Source: a bacterium (GTDB lineage Bacteria > Actinomycetota > Acidimicrobiia > UBA5794 > ZC4RG35). From it: a stretch of 5,192 nt of DNA. The DNA is taken from the NCBI GenBank assembly GCA_028819835.1, contig JAPPKR010000006.1:1-5192 (forward strand). The letters are read 5' to 3'. The position numbers were made by a program, and so were the translations under genes. This document shows, piece by piece, positions 1-5,192 of this stretch; position 1 is the first letter of the stretch; the number at the start of each line of letters is the position of its first letter. The notes below the pieces were generated by a model. The model made no database searches and was not told the origin of the DNA. It worked only from the letters and a program-made list of their open reading frames with translations.

Positions 1-235
1 TCCGGTATGACGCTCCCTTGAAGCCTCGCCGGTCGCCGTCGGGGTCGGCGGTGGTACGCAGAGTTCGGCGGGTCTGACGCCGGCCGGTGTTGAACGGGGG
101 ATCGATGTACACCAGGGACATGGTCTCATCGGGCAACCGTCGGAGCACCGGGAGGTTGTCGCCCGACACCACCAGGTTCGGGCCGTCCAGACGGCCGTTG
201 TGATATTCGAGCCCCCAGAGGCCCAGATCGGGCAT
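1..235 (-). CDS. Site-specific DNA methyltransferase (N6-adenine/N4-cytosine type), N-terminal part
   Basis: This is the first 78 residues of a SAM-dependent DNA methyltransferase; the rest lies beyond the left edge. The protein reads MPDLGLWGLEYHNG at its start, then SGDNLPVLRRLPDE (residues 24-37) and LVYIDPPFNTG (41-51). The pattern GDN..L..LP....LVYIDPPFN is characteristic of the N6_N4_Mtase family, with D45-P-P-F48 as catalytic motif IV. Motif IV this close to the N-terminus points to the beta class, in which the SAM-binding FxGxG motif comes later, here off-window. The following RRQTRRTLRT...DGDRRGFKG stretch resembles, from memory, a chromosomal methyltransferase group common in actinobacteria. 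The ATG at 235-233 overlaps the TGA of the MOSC gene (TGATG), and no Shine-Dalgarno is visible, so translation is probably coupled. A GTG one codon upstream is an alternative start. Whether the target base is adenine or cytosine, and whether a restriction enzyme accompanies it, cannot be told. Confidence 0.88.
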   Translation of the reverse strand, partial: MPDLGLWGLEYHNGRLDGPNLVVSGDNLPVLRRLPDETMSLVYIDPPFNTGRRQTRRTLRTTADPDGDRRGFKGASYR

Positions 236-681
236 CACATATCGCCCGGAGAGGGCTCGATCCGGACCGGGTCTCCCACCCGGATGAGGCCGCCCTTCAC
301 CACCTGGGCTGCGATGCCGGCCCGTCCCTCGAGGGCTTGGCGCGCCCGGGGGCCGACGGTCTCGTTCATCCGCTCACACGGCGGGCAGTCCCGCCACACC
401 GACAGGACGGCCTCGCCGAGATGGATCAGGGTGCCGGTGGTGCGGGGGAGGCGATCAGCGTCCACGGTGATGTTGCGGCGGGTTGCGCCCGCCGGTATGG
501 GGTATCCCAACCGGCCGGCGGCCTCGTCCAGCTCGCCCTCGGCGACCATCGTCACGTTGCGGATGGTGCCCAGGTAGCGGTCGCCTTCCAGGCCCGCTCC
601 CTCCACCGCGAACACCTCGTTGACCTCGATCGGGTCGGCCTTGTGGAGCGGCGCCAGGTGGAGGTGGGTCACCGAGGCCAT
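235..681 (-). CDS. Small stand-alone MOSC-domain protein
   Basis: A 148-residue protein consisting almost entirely of one MOSC (Mo-cofactor sulfurase C-terminal) domain. Visible family features are LEGDRYLG (31-38), RNVTMVAEGELDEA (41-54), the GATRRNITVDADRL segment (65-78) and the cysteine-bearing CPPCERM at 99-105, with C99 and C102. A conserved cysteine at this place in MOSC proteins is thought to carry sulfur or bind the molybdenum cofactor. Stand-alone members of about this size are common, and most have no assigned substrate. No signal peptide or membrane segment is present, so it should be cytoplasmic. The start follows the nrdJ stop by 4 bases without a recognisable Shine-Dalgarno, suggesting reinitiation after nrdJ. 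Its last codons overlap the methyltransferase start. No other molybdenum cofactor gene is in the window, so context does not reveal its role. Family assignment is secure; function is not. Confidence 0.92.
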   Translation of the reverse strand: MASVTHLHLAPLHKADPIEVNEVFAVEGAGLEGDRYLGTIRNVTMVAEGELDEAAGRLGYPIPAGATRRNITVDADRLPRTTGTLIHLGEAVLSVWRDCPPCERMNETVGPRARQALEGRAGIAAQVVKGGLIRVGDPVRIEPSPGDM

Positions 682-685
682 CGGC

Positions 686-3600
686 CTAGCTGCAGCCGAG
701 TGAGGCCCCGCAGTTGAGGCAGCGGTAGCAACTCCCGTTGCGGACCGTCATGTGCCCGCACTCGTCGCACATGGGAGCGTCTCCCATCATCTTGCTCAAG
801 AGGATCTGCGTCGAGGATGGCATCATGGCGGTCCCGCCTGCCTCGGCCTGGGGAAAGAGCTGGGAGATCAGGTCGTCGGTCGCCGGGGAGTCGGCGAACT
901 CGGCGGCTTCCTTCACCGCCTCCAGGTTGTCCTCCTCCTGGGCTGCGGCCAGGGCCAACTGCTGTCCCCGGTCCGAGACCGTCGGGTGGGGCTCCTCGGG
1001 GAGTTCCCTCTGCTCCGGCGTCCTGACCTGGCCCAGGTCTTCCCGCTCCAGGTACTCGATGGCCAGGGCCCGGAAGATGTAGTCGACCATGGAAGAGGCC
1101 ATCTTGATGTTGGGATGGTTCTGCACCAGCCCCCGGGGCTCGAAGGTCTGGTACATGAAGGTGTCCACGAACTCCTCGAGCGGGACCCCGTACTGGAGGC
1201 CCTTGGAGACCGCGATGGCGAAGCAGGAGAGAATGCCCCGCAGGGTGGCCCCCTCCTTGGCCAGGTCGATGAACAACTCTCCGAGCGTGCCGTCGTTGTA
1301 CTCGCCGGTGCGGATGTAGAGCTTGTGGCCGCCCACCCGGGCCTCCCGGGTCCAGCCTTTCCGGCGGGACGACAGGAGGAATCGGGGAGGCTTCATGCCC
1401 TGGGAGTAGGCCTGGGTGGGAGAGGTCCCCTCCGGGAGGGGTCCGTAGGCCAGGCGCTGTTCGATGCCGAGCGCCTCGTCGAGTTCCGGCTCGTCCTCAC
1501 CGGAGGAGTCGTCGGCGGCCGAGGAGAGAGGCTGGGAGGCCTTGGAGCCGTCCCGGTAGAGGGCCATCGACTTGAGACCCAGCTTCCAGGACAGGTCGTA
1601 GGCGTCCTTGATGTCATCGGGGCTCACGTCGCTGGGCATGTTGATGGTCTTCGAGATGGCGCCGGAGATGAACGGCTGGGTGGCGGCCATCATCCGGATG
1701 TGCCCGTTGTGGTGGATGAACCGCCGTCCATGGCGGCCGTTGCGGTTGGCGGTGTCGAACACGGCAAGGTGCTCTTCCTTCAGGTAGGGAGCGCCCTCGA
1801 TGGCCTGGCGGCCGCAGATGTGGTCGCCGGCGGCATCGATCTGGTCGGAGGTGAAGCCCAGGAATGAGAGGAGGTCGAAATCGAGCCGCTGGGACTGGGA
1901 GGGCTCCACTCCCAGACGCCGCAGGGTCGGCTCGCCGACCGCCAGCACGTTGAAGGCGTGCCGCAGTTCGAACATCCCCGGCAGGGACTCCTCGATCCGG
2001 TCGAGGTCCTCGTCGGTGAAGCCGTGCGCCCGGAGGCTCCTCCGGTTGATGTGGGGAGACCCCTCCAGGGAGGAGGTGCCCACCACGTAGTCGATGATCT
2101 CCCGCTTCTCCTCGGGCGTGTAGCCCAGGGTGTCGAGAGCCGGACCCACCGACTGGTTGACGATCTTGAAGTACCCGCCTCCCGCCAGTTTCTTGAACTT
2201 GACCAGGGCGAAATCGGGTTCCACGCCTGTGGTGTCACAATCCATTTGAAGGCCGATTGTCCCGGTCGGGGCAATACAACTTATCTGTGCGTTTCGGAAG
2301 CCGTGGCGGGCTCCCAGTTCCAGGGCCGTATCCCAGACCTCGCGGGCGGCCTGGGAAAGGTCCAAGGGGCAGAGCCGACTGCTGATGCCCATCACCGCCT
2401 GTGAGACGCCCTCGTACTCGGAGGCCGGGGCGTCGTAGGCGGCGCGCCGGTGGTTTCGGATGACCCGCAGCATGGGCTCGCGGTTTTCCTCGAAGCGCCG
2501 GAAGGGACCGGTAACCGAGGCCATCTCCGCCGAGGTGGTGTAGGCCTGGCCGCTGAGGATGGAGGTGAGCGCCCCGGCTATGGCGCGTCCCCGGCCGGAG
2601 TCGTAGGGGATGCCCATTCGCATCAGGAGCGACCCGAGGTTGGCATAGCCCAGCCCCAGGGTGCGATAGTCATAGGAGCCCTGGGCGATGGCCCTGGAGG
2701 GGAAGTGGGCCATGGCCACCGATATCTCCAGGACCATGGTCCACAGACGGATGGCGTGCAGGTAGCTGTCGATGTCGAATACCCCTGTGCGGTCGTTGTA
2801 GAAGGCGACCAGGTTCACCGAGGCCAGGTTGCAGGCGGTGTTGTCCAGGAACATGTACTCCGAACAGGGGTTGGAGCCGCGGATCCGGCCCCCGGCGGGA
2901 GAGGTGTGCCACTCGTTGATGGTGGTGTCGAACTGCACTCCCGGGTCGGCGCAGGCCCAGGCCGCCTCGGCGATCTGGTTCCACAGGTGCTCGGCGGGGA
3001 CGGTCTTCATCACCCGCCCGGTGGTCCGCTCGGTCAACTCCCAGTCGTCGCGGCTCTCCACCGCCCTGATGAAATCGTCGGTTACCCGGACGGAGTTGTT
3101 GGAGTTCTGTCCGGAGATCGTGGCGTATGCCTCGCCGTTGAAGTCGGCGGGATAGCCTCCCTTTTCGATCAGGAGGCGAGCCTTGTCCTCCTCCACCTTC
3201 TTCCAGTTGATGAAATCCTCCACGTCGGGATGGTCGATGTCGAGGATCACCATCTTGGCCGCCCGCCGGGTGGTCCCCCCCGACTTGATGGCGCCCGCCG
3301 CCCGGTCGCCGATCTTGAGGAAGGACATCACCCCGGACGAACTGCCGCCGCCCGAGAGCTTCTCGCCCTCGGCCCGGATTTCGGAGAAGTTGGAGCCGGC
3401 GCCCGAGCCGAACTTGAAGATACGCGCCTCGCGGAGCCACAGGTCCATGATCCCCCCCGGGTTGACCAGGTCGTCCTCGACCTTGAGAATGAAGCAGGCA
3501 TGCGGTGCGGGGCGGGAGTAGGAATCGGGGGAGACGGCCAACTCCCCGGTGTCGGGGTCGACGTACCAGAAGCCCTGTGCGGGGCCGGTCAGCCCGTAGG

Positions 3601-4051
3601 CCCAGTTGAGGCCGGTGTTGAACCACTGCGGAGAGTTGGGGGAGCCCATCTGGTGACAGAGCATGTACTTCATCTCGTCCTCGAACGCCTGGGCGTCCTC
3701 GGGTGAGTCGAAGTAGCCATGCGTCTCGCCCCACCACCGCCAGGTGCCCGCCAGCCGGTCGAAGACCTGGCGGCCGGAGAGCTCCGTACCCAGCCGGGGT
3801 TGGCGGTTCTCGTCCAGGAGAGGCCCGTTCTCGTCGGAGAGCGGCACGCCCGCCTTGCGGAAGTACTTGGACACCAAGATGTCGGCGGCCACCTGCGACC
3901 AGTGGGCCGGCACTTCGGCGTCCCTCATCTCGAACACCACCGACCCGTCCGGGTTCATTATCCGAGAATCCCTCTTCTCCCAGGTCAGGGTCTCATATGG
4001 GTCCTCCCCCAGACGGGTGAATCGTCTGTCTACCTTGAGTCCCTTGGTCAC
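686..4051 (-). CDS. nrdJ: Adenosylcobalamin-dependent (class II) ribonucleoside-diphosphate reductase
   Basis: Reduces ribonucleotides to 2'-deoxyribonucleotides in the cytoplasm, generating a cysteine thiyl radical from adenosylcobalamin and needing neither oxygen nor a separate radical subunit. The 1121-residue length fits the long NrdJ family. In order: N-terminal domain with HWSQVAADILVSKYF (from 50) and SPQWFNTG (140-147); HACFI with C186; FGSGAGSNFS (214-223) and SGGTTRRAAK (257-266); the active-site loop NPCSE with N394, C396 and E398; C407 in ACNLASVNL; PTGTIG (595-600); ISGAISKTINMP (795-806). By comparison with the Thermotoga enzyme (C134/C322/C333), C396 is the thiyl-radical cysteine and C186/C407 the redox pair; the 11-residue C396-C407 spacing matches. 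After an acidic linker (about 841-862) comes a TSCPD domain (about 907-995), a variable linker, and a C-terminal zinc ribbon with C1095, C1098, C1108, C1111, C1114 and C1120. The GTG at 4051 is chosen because AGAGGAGG lies 7 bases before it; an in-frame GTG at 4081 would put that site inside the gene. No intein, frameshift or missing catalytic residue was seen. Confidence 0.98.
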   Translation of the reverse strand: MTKGLKVDRRFTRLGEDPYETLTWEKRDSRIMNPDGSVVFEMRDAEVPAHWSQVAADILVSKYFRKAGVPLSDENGPLLDENRQPRLGTELSGRQVFDRLAGTWRWWGETHGYFDSPEDAQAFEDEMKYMLCHQMGSPNSPQWFNTGLNWAYGLTGPAQGFWYVDPDTGELAVSPDSYSRPAPHACFILKVEDDLVNPGGIMDLWLREARIFKFGSGAGSNFSEIRAEGEKLSGGGSSSGVMSFLKIGDRAAGAIKSGGTTRRAAKMVILDIDHPDVEDFINWKKVEEDKARLLIEKGGYPADFNGEAYATISGQNSNNSVRVTDDFIRAVESRDDWELTERTTGRVMKTVPAEHLWNQIAEAAWACADPGVQFDTTINEWHTSPAGGRIRGSNPCSEYMFLDNTACNLASVNLVAFYNDRTGVFDIDSYLHAIRLWTMVLEISVAMAHFPSRAIAQGSYDYRTLGLGYANLGSLLMRMGIPYDSGRGRAIAGALTSILSGQAYTTSAEMASVTGPFRRFEENREPMLRVIRNHRRAAYDAPASEYEGVSQAVMGISSRLCPLDLSQAAREVWDTALELGARHGFRNAQISCIAPTGTIGLQMDCDTTGVEPDFALVKFKKLAGGGYFKIVNQSVGPALDTLGYTPEEKREIIDYVVGTSSLEGSPHINRRSLRAHGFTDEDLDRIEESLPGMFELRHAFNVLAVGEPTLRRLGVEPSQSQRLDFDLLSFLGFTSDQIDAAGDHICGRQAIEGAPYLKEEHLAVFDTANRNGRHGRRFIHHNGHIRMMAATQPFISGAISKTINMPSDVSPDDIKDAYDLSWKLGLKSMALYRDGSKASQPLSSAADDSSGEDEPELDEALGIEQRLAYGPLPEGTSPTQAYSQGMKPPRFLLSSRRKGWTREARVGGHKLYIRTGEYNDGTLGELFIDLAKEGATLRGILSCFAIAVSKGLQYGVPLEEFVDTFMYQTFEPRGLVQNHPNIKMASSMVDYIFRALAIEYLEREDLGQVRTPEQRELPEEPHPTVSDRGQQLALAAAQEEDNLEAVKEAAEFADSPATDDLISQLFPQAEAGGTAMMPSSTQILLSKMMGDAPMCDECGHMTVRNGSCYRCLNCGASLGCS

Positions 4052-4058
4052 TTGCCTG

Positions 4059-4066
4059 CCTCCTCT
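4059..4066 (-). promoter_or_regulatory. Strong Shine-Dalgarno site of nrdJ
   Basis: Read on the minus strand this is AGAGGAGG, a near-perfect complement to the 16S rRNA 3' end, followed by a 7-base spacer and GTG at 4051-4049. It decides the nrdJ start against the in-frame GTG at 4081, which has no such site. The protein then begins TKGLKVDRRFTR after the initiator methionine. Confidence 0.85.
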
Positions 4067-4095
4067 TGGTCCTTGGATCACTCTTGCCTAGCCCG

Positions 4096-4127
4096 CCGGG
4101 GGATCCCCGGTTCGCCCTCCATCAGGG
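4096..4127 (-). repeat. Two small hairpins in the nrdJ leader
   Basis: The predicted leader contains CCCT-GATGG-AGGG (4127-4115 read on the minus strand), a 4-base stem with a 5-base loop. It is followed by a nearly perfect palindrome around GGATCC (4110-4096), with CCGGGG/CCCCGG arms and one extra G/C. Both precede the Shine-Dalgarno by 29 bases or more and have no U-run, so they are not an obvious terminator. They may stabilise the leader or simply reflect GC-rich sequence. Confidence 0.3.
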
Positions 4128-4129
4128 AA

Positions 4130-4143
4130 TTACAATAATGTAA
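4130..4143. promoter_or_regulatory. Inverted repeat TTACA-N4-TGTAA over the nrdJ -10 box; candidate operator
   Basis: Two perfect 5-base arms, TTACA and TGTAA, flank the 4-base centre ATAA. The repeat covers the proposed nrdJ -10 hexamer and reaches the expected transcription start, a typical repressor position. It stands out as AT-rich in GC-rich surroundings. It shares the ACA...TGT ends of NrdR boxes but is shorter and lacks their CTATAT-like core, and no second copy at NrdR-type spacing was found. The cognate regulator is therefore unknown. Confidence 0.4.
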
Positions 4144-4165
4144 CACTCCTATTGGTGCCGGCCAA
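4137..4165 (-). promoter_or_regulatory. Probable nrdJ promoter
   Basis: On the minus strand a -35-like TTGGCC (4165-4160) and a -10-like TACATT (4142-4137) are separated by exactly 17 bases. The -10 fits the actinobacterial TAnnnT pattern; only the TTG of the -35 matches. Transcription would begin near 4130, giving a leader of about 80 nucleotides ending in the strong Shine-Dalgarno. It lies in the most AT-rich patch of the intergenic region. The promoter would serve the nrdJ, MOSC and methyltransferase run, since no promoter is apparent between those genes. Confidence 0.5.
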
Positions 4166-4319
4166 GCCTTTCGGACGGAGCCCTGATGGCCGGGAACGCC
4201 CCAGGTCAGGCTGAATTGTGGCGTGTGCCGGCCGGTGCTTCGCCGGTCCGTTCCCGATCCGCTTCGCCGCGCTGTCCGCCGTTCTAGCTGGTGTTTCCGG
4301 TGAGCAGTCTTTACTGCCA

Positions 4320-4347
4320 TCCCGAGGCCGGACGTCCCGGGATTTTT
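4320..4347 (+). terminator. Terminator-like hairpin followed by a T-tract
   Basis: On the plus strand TCCCG (4320-4324) can pair with CGGGA (4338-4342), extended by two G-C pairs past an unpaired A. The stem is followed at once by TTTTT (4343-4347) and, after 13 bases, by a 7-base T-run (4361-4367). This resembles a modest intrinsic terminator read rightward. No plus-strand gene precedes it, so it would have to end an unannotated small RNA or stop stray transcription before the UPF0182 gene. The stem is short and chance is possible. Confidence 0.3.
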
Positions 4348-4458
4348 CACAGGTAGCCGGTTTTTTTCGCGAGGTCCCCGACGAAGCGGCAGCTTCCCGG
4401 CTCCGGAACCGGAACCACCCTCGTTGCTTGCCGCGTGACCACACCGATGGTGAACAAC

Positions 4459-4479
4459 CGTCCGCGAGCCGCGGGGACG
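4459..4479. repeat. GC-rich hairpin upstream of the UPF0182 gene
   Basis: CCGCG (4462-4466) and CGCGG (4470-4474) are perfect arms around a 3-base AGC loop. Past a 2-base GG bulge the stem continues with CGT (4459-4461) pairing ACG (4477-4479). It lies about 30 bases before the proposed -10 box of the plus-strand gene, just upstream of the -35 region. It could be a binding site or an RNA hairpin; nothing in the sequence decides between them. Confidence 0.3.
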
Positions 4480-4507
4480 CGGCGAGATTAGGGTCCGGGC
4501 GGGGAGG

Positions 4508-4513
4508 TAAACT
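4508..4513 (+). promoter_or_regulatory. Putative -10 box for a leaderless UPF0182 mRNA
   Basis: TAAACT fits the actinobacterial TAnnnT -10 consensus, and 9 bases separate it from the ATG at 4523. Transcription would then begin at or within a few bases of the start codon. The nearest Shine-Dalgarno-like sequence, GGGGAGG (4501-4507), lies 15 bases from the ATG, too far for normal use. No clear -35 hexamer is present at the expected distance. An alternative TAGGGT at 4489-4494 would give a very short leader carrying that GGAGG at its 5' end. Confidence 0.4.
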
Positions 4514-4522
4514 AAAGACCTG

Positions 4523-5192
4523 ATGTTCTTTCCGGTAGGCACCAGCCGCCAACAGCAACCGCCCCGCCGCCGCCGCATGGTCTGGGTATTCACGGGGATC
4601 GCCCTCCTCTACGGTTTGTTCACCGCCCTGTCCCGGGTCTGGACCGATTACCTGTGGTTCTCCTCTGTGGACCAGACGGGGGTCTGGTGGGTCCGGTGGG
4701 TGTGGCTGGCCGCGCTGGGCCTGTTGGGCGCGATCGTCGTCTTCCTGGTGATCTGGGGGAACATGAGGCTCGCCCGTTACCTGTCGGTGCGTTACGCATC
4801 GTTCAGCACCGTCCCCGAGGACCCGGCCGTGGCGCAGATACGCCAGGCCGTGGGAGCCAGGGTGGGGCTCCTGGAGTGGGCGGCGGCCCTCGGCTCGGCG
4901 GTGGTGCTGGGACTGGGAGTCTCCGCCTGGCGGGACCAGGCGCTGCTCTTTTTGAATTCCGAGCCGTTCGGCGTCACCGATCCCCAGTTCGGTCTGGACC
5001 TGGCCTTCTACATGTTCCGGCTCCCGCTCTGGTCGACGCTGGTGAGTTGGCTGACCGGGTTGGCGATAGCGGCGCTGATCACAGTGGCGCTGAGCTACTT
5101 CGCGCTGGGGGCGGTGAAGTTCCCGGCGCGCCGCCTGCCGAGATTCGACACCCAGGCCAAGGCGCACCTCTCGGCGCTGGCGGCCGTGATCG
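4523..5192 (+). CDS. UPF0182 (COG1615) family multi-pass membrane protein, N-terminal part
   Basis: The gene is open to the right edge, giving 223 codons of a protein whose family usually runs to about 900-1000 residues. Visible family features are LSRVWTDYLWFSSVDQTGVWW (about 36-56), the strongly conserved FGVTDPQFGLDLAFYMFRLP (149-168), and AKAHLSALAAV at the edge, which in relatives continues into another membrane segment. Hydrophobic segments appear at about 19-37, 59-79, 117-135 and 170-195. A basic RRRR (15-18) precedes the first, suggesting a cytoplasmic N-terminus. The function of the family is unknown; members occur mainly in actinobacteria, cyanobacteria and some firmicutes. The ATG is the first usable start after an in-frame TAA at 4508. 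It lacks a well-spaced Shine-Dalgarno, so leaderless translation is possible; an internal ATG at 4577 would keep the first membrane segment but drop the basic lead. Transcription diverges from nrdJ. Confidence 0.93.
   Translation, partial: MFFPVGTSRQQQPPRRRRMVWVFTGIALLYGLFTALSRVWTDYLWFSSVDQTGVWWVRWVWLAALGLLGAIVVFLVIWGNMRLARYLSVRYASFSTVPEDPAVAQIRQAVGARVGLLEWAAALGSAVVLGLGVSAWRDQALLFLNSEPFGVTDPQFGLDLAFYMFRLPLWSTLVSWLTGLAIAALITVALSYFALGAVKFPARRLPRFDTQAKAHLSALAAVI

Larger units (their letters stand above)
4143..4507. other. Divergent intergenic region without a convincing gene, with several hairpin-forming stretches
   Basis: This core of the gap between nrdJ and the UPF0182 gene has no open frame with protein-like composition. 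It holds several short inverted repeats: 4230-4249 (GG-CCGG stem with a 7-base loop), 4320-4342, 4383-4396 (GAAGC-GGCA-GCTTC, perfect 5-base arms) and 4459-4479. There is also a 9-base direct repeat GCTTCGCCG at 4237 and 4261, and tandem CCGGAA copies near 4404-4415. T-tracts at 4343-4347 and 4361-4367 interrupt the GC-rich sequence. It could be a regulatory region, a structured RNA or unconstrained spacer; no known RNA family was recognised. Confidence 0.5.

Noticed and set aside
752..3737. Long open frames antisense to or out of frame with nrdJ (for example plus strand 752-1867 and 2450-3706, minus strand 2670-3737).
   Set aside because: All lie within the unmistakable nrdJ coding sequence, have biased composition and show no motifs; they are by-products of high third-position G/C.
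4052..4081. Earlier nrdJ start at the GTG at 4081, adding 10 residues.
   Set aside because: It would place the excellent AGAGGAGG Shine-Dalgarno inside the coding sequence, and the extra residues (IQGPRGGRQ) are simply a translation of that site.
4052..4200. NrdR boxes or a LexA (SOS) box upstream of nrdJ.
   Set aside because: No pair of 16-base NrdR-type palindromes and no GAAC-N4-GTTC site was found; the only clear palindrome over the promoter is TTACA-N4-TGTAA.
4201..4255. Faint cobalamin-riboswitch resemblance on the minus strand: GGGAA, then a CCGGCGAAGCACCGG hairpin, CGCCAC, AGCC and GACCTGG in that order.
   Set aside because: The conserved box sequences do not match, the large arm before the B12 box is missing, and the segment lies upstream of the best nrdJ promoter. 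B12 riboswitches usually control B12-independent or B12-uptake genes. A cmsearch with Rfam RF00174 would settle it.
4218..4523. Plus-strand open frame of 101 codons (GTG start) whose TGA overlaps the UPF0182 ATG as TGATG, suggestive of a coupled upstream gene.
   Set aside because: Its composition is Arg/Ser/Pro/Ala-rich without motif or hydrophobic pattern, its third-position G/C preference is clearly weaker than in the real neighbours, and it has no good Shine-Dalgarno. It also spans the hairpin/T-tract element. The overlap is noted in case homologues turn up.
4130..5167. Long minus-strand open frame of 345 codons across the UPF0182 start and the intergenic region.
   Set aside because: It is antisense to the clearly conserved UPF0182 coding sequence. 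Its product is low-complexity (Gln, Arg, Pro, His) and resembles no family, as expected for the complement of GC-rich coding DNA.

Overview
The window is GC-rich bacterial DNA with strong G/C preference at third codon positions. A B12-dependent (class II) ribonucleotide reductase, a UPF0182 membrane protein, GTG starts and a possible leaderless promoter together suggest an actinobacterium, perhaps a deep-branching lineage such as Acidimicrobiia. The lineage is an inference: there is no rRNA or other taxonomic marker here. No mobile element, CRISPR array, tRNA or rRNA was seen.

Layout. Positions 1-4051 hold a tight minus-strand gene run. In transcription order it is nrdJ (4051-686), a small stand-alone MOSC-domain protein (681-235) and the first 78 codons of a beta-class DNA methyltransferase (235 to beyond position 1). 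Only 4 bases separate nrdJ from the MOSC gene, and the MOSC stop and methyltransferase start overlap as TGATG. Co-transcription and translational coupling are therefore likely.

Positions 4052-4522 form a divergent intergenic region. The side nearest nrdJ holds a convincing Shine-Dalgarno sequence, a probable promoter, an inverted repeat lying on its -10 box, and two small hairpins in the leader. The middle (about 4143-4507) has no convincing gene but several GC-rich hairpins, one followed by T-tracts on the plus strand.

From 4523 to the right edge runs a plus-strand gene whose 3' end lies outside the window. It encodes the N-terminal quarter or so of a UPF0182 (COG1615) multi-pass membrane protein, possibly translated from a leaderless mRNA.

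How the genes relate. NrdJ supplies deoxyribonucleotides and the methyltransferase would modify DNA, so both touch DNA metabolism. The MOSC protein has no evident link to either. UPF0182 is divergently transcribed and its function is unknown. No clearly new system is visible; the least explained part is the divergent intergenic region.
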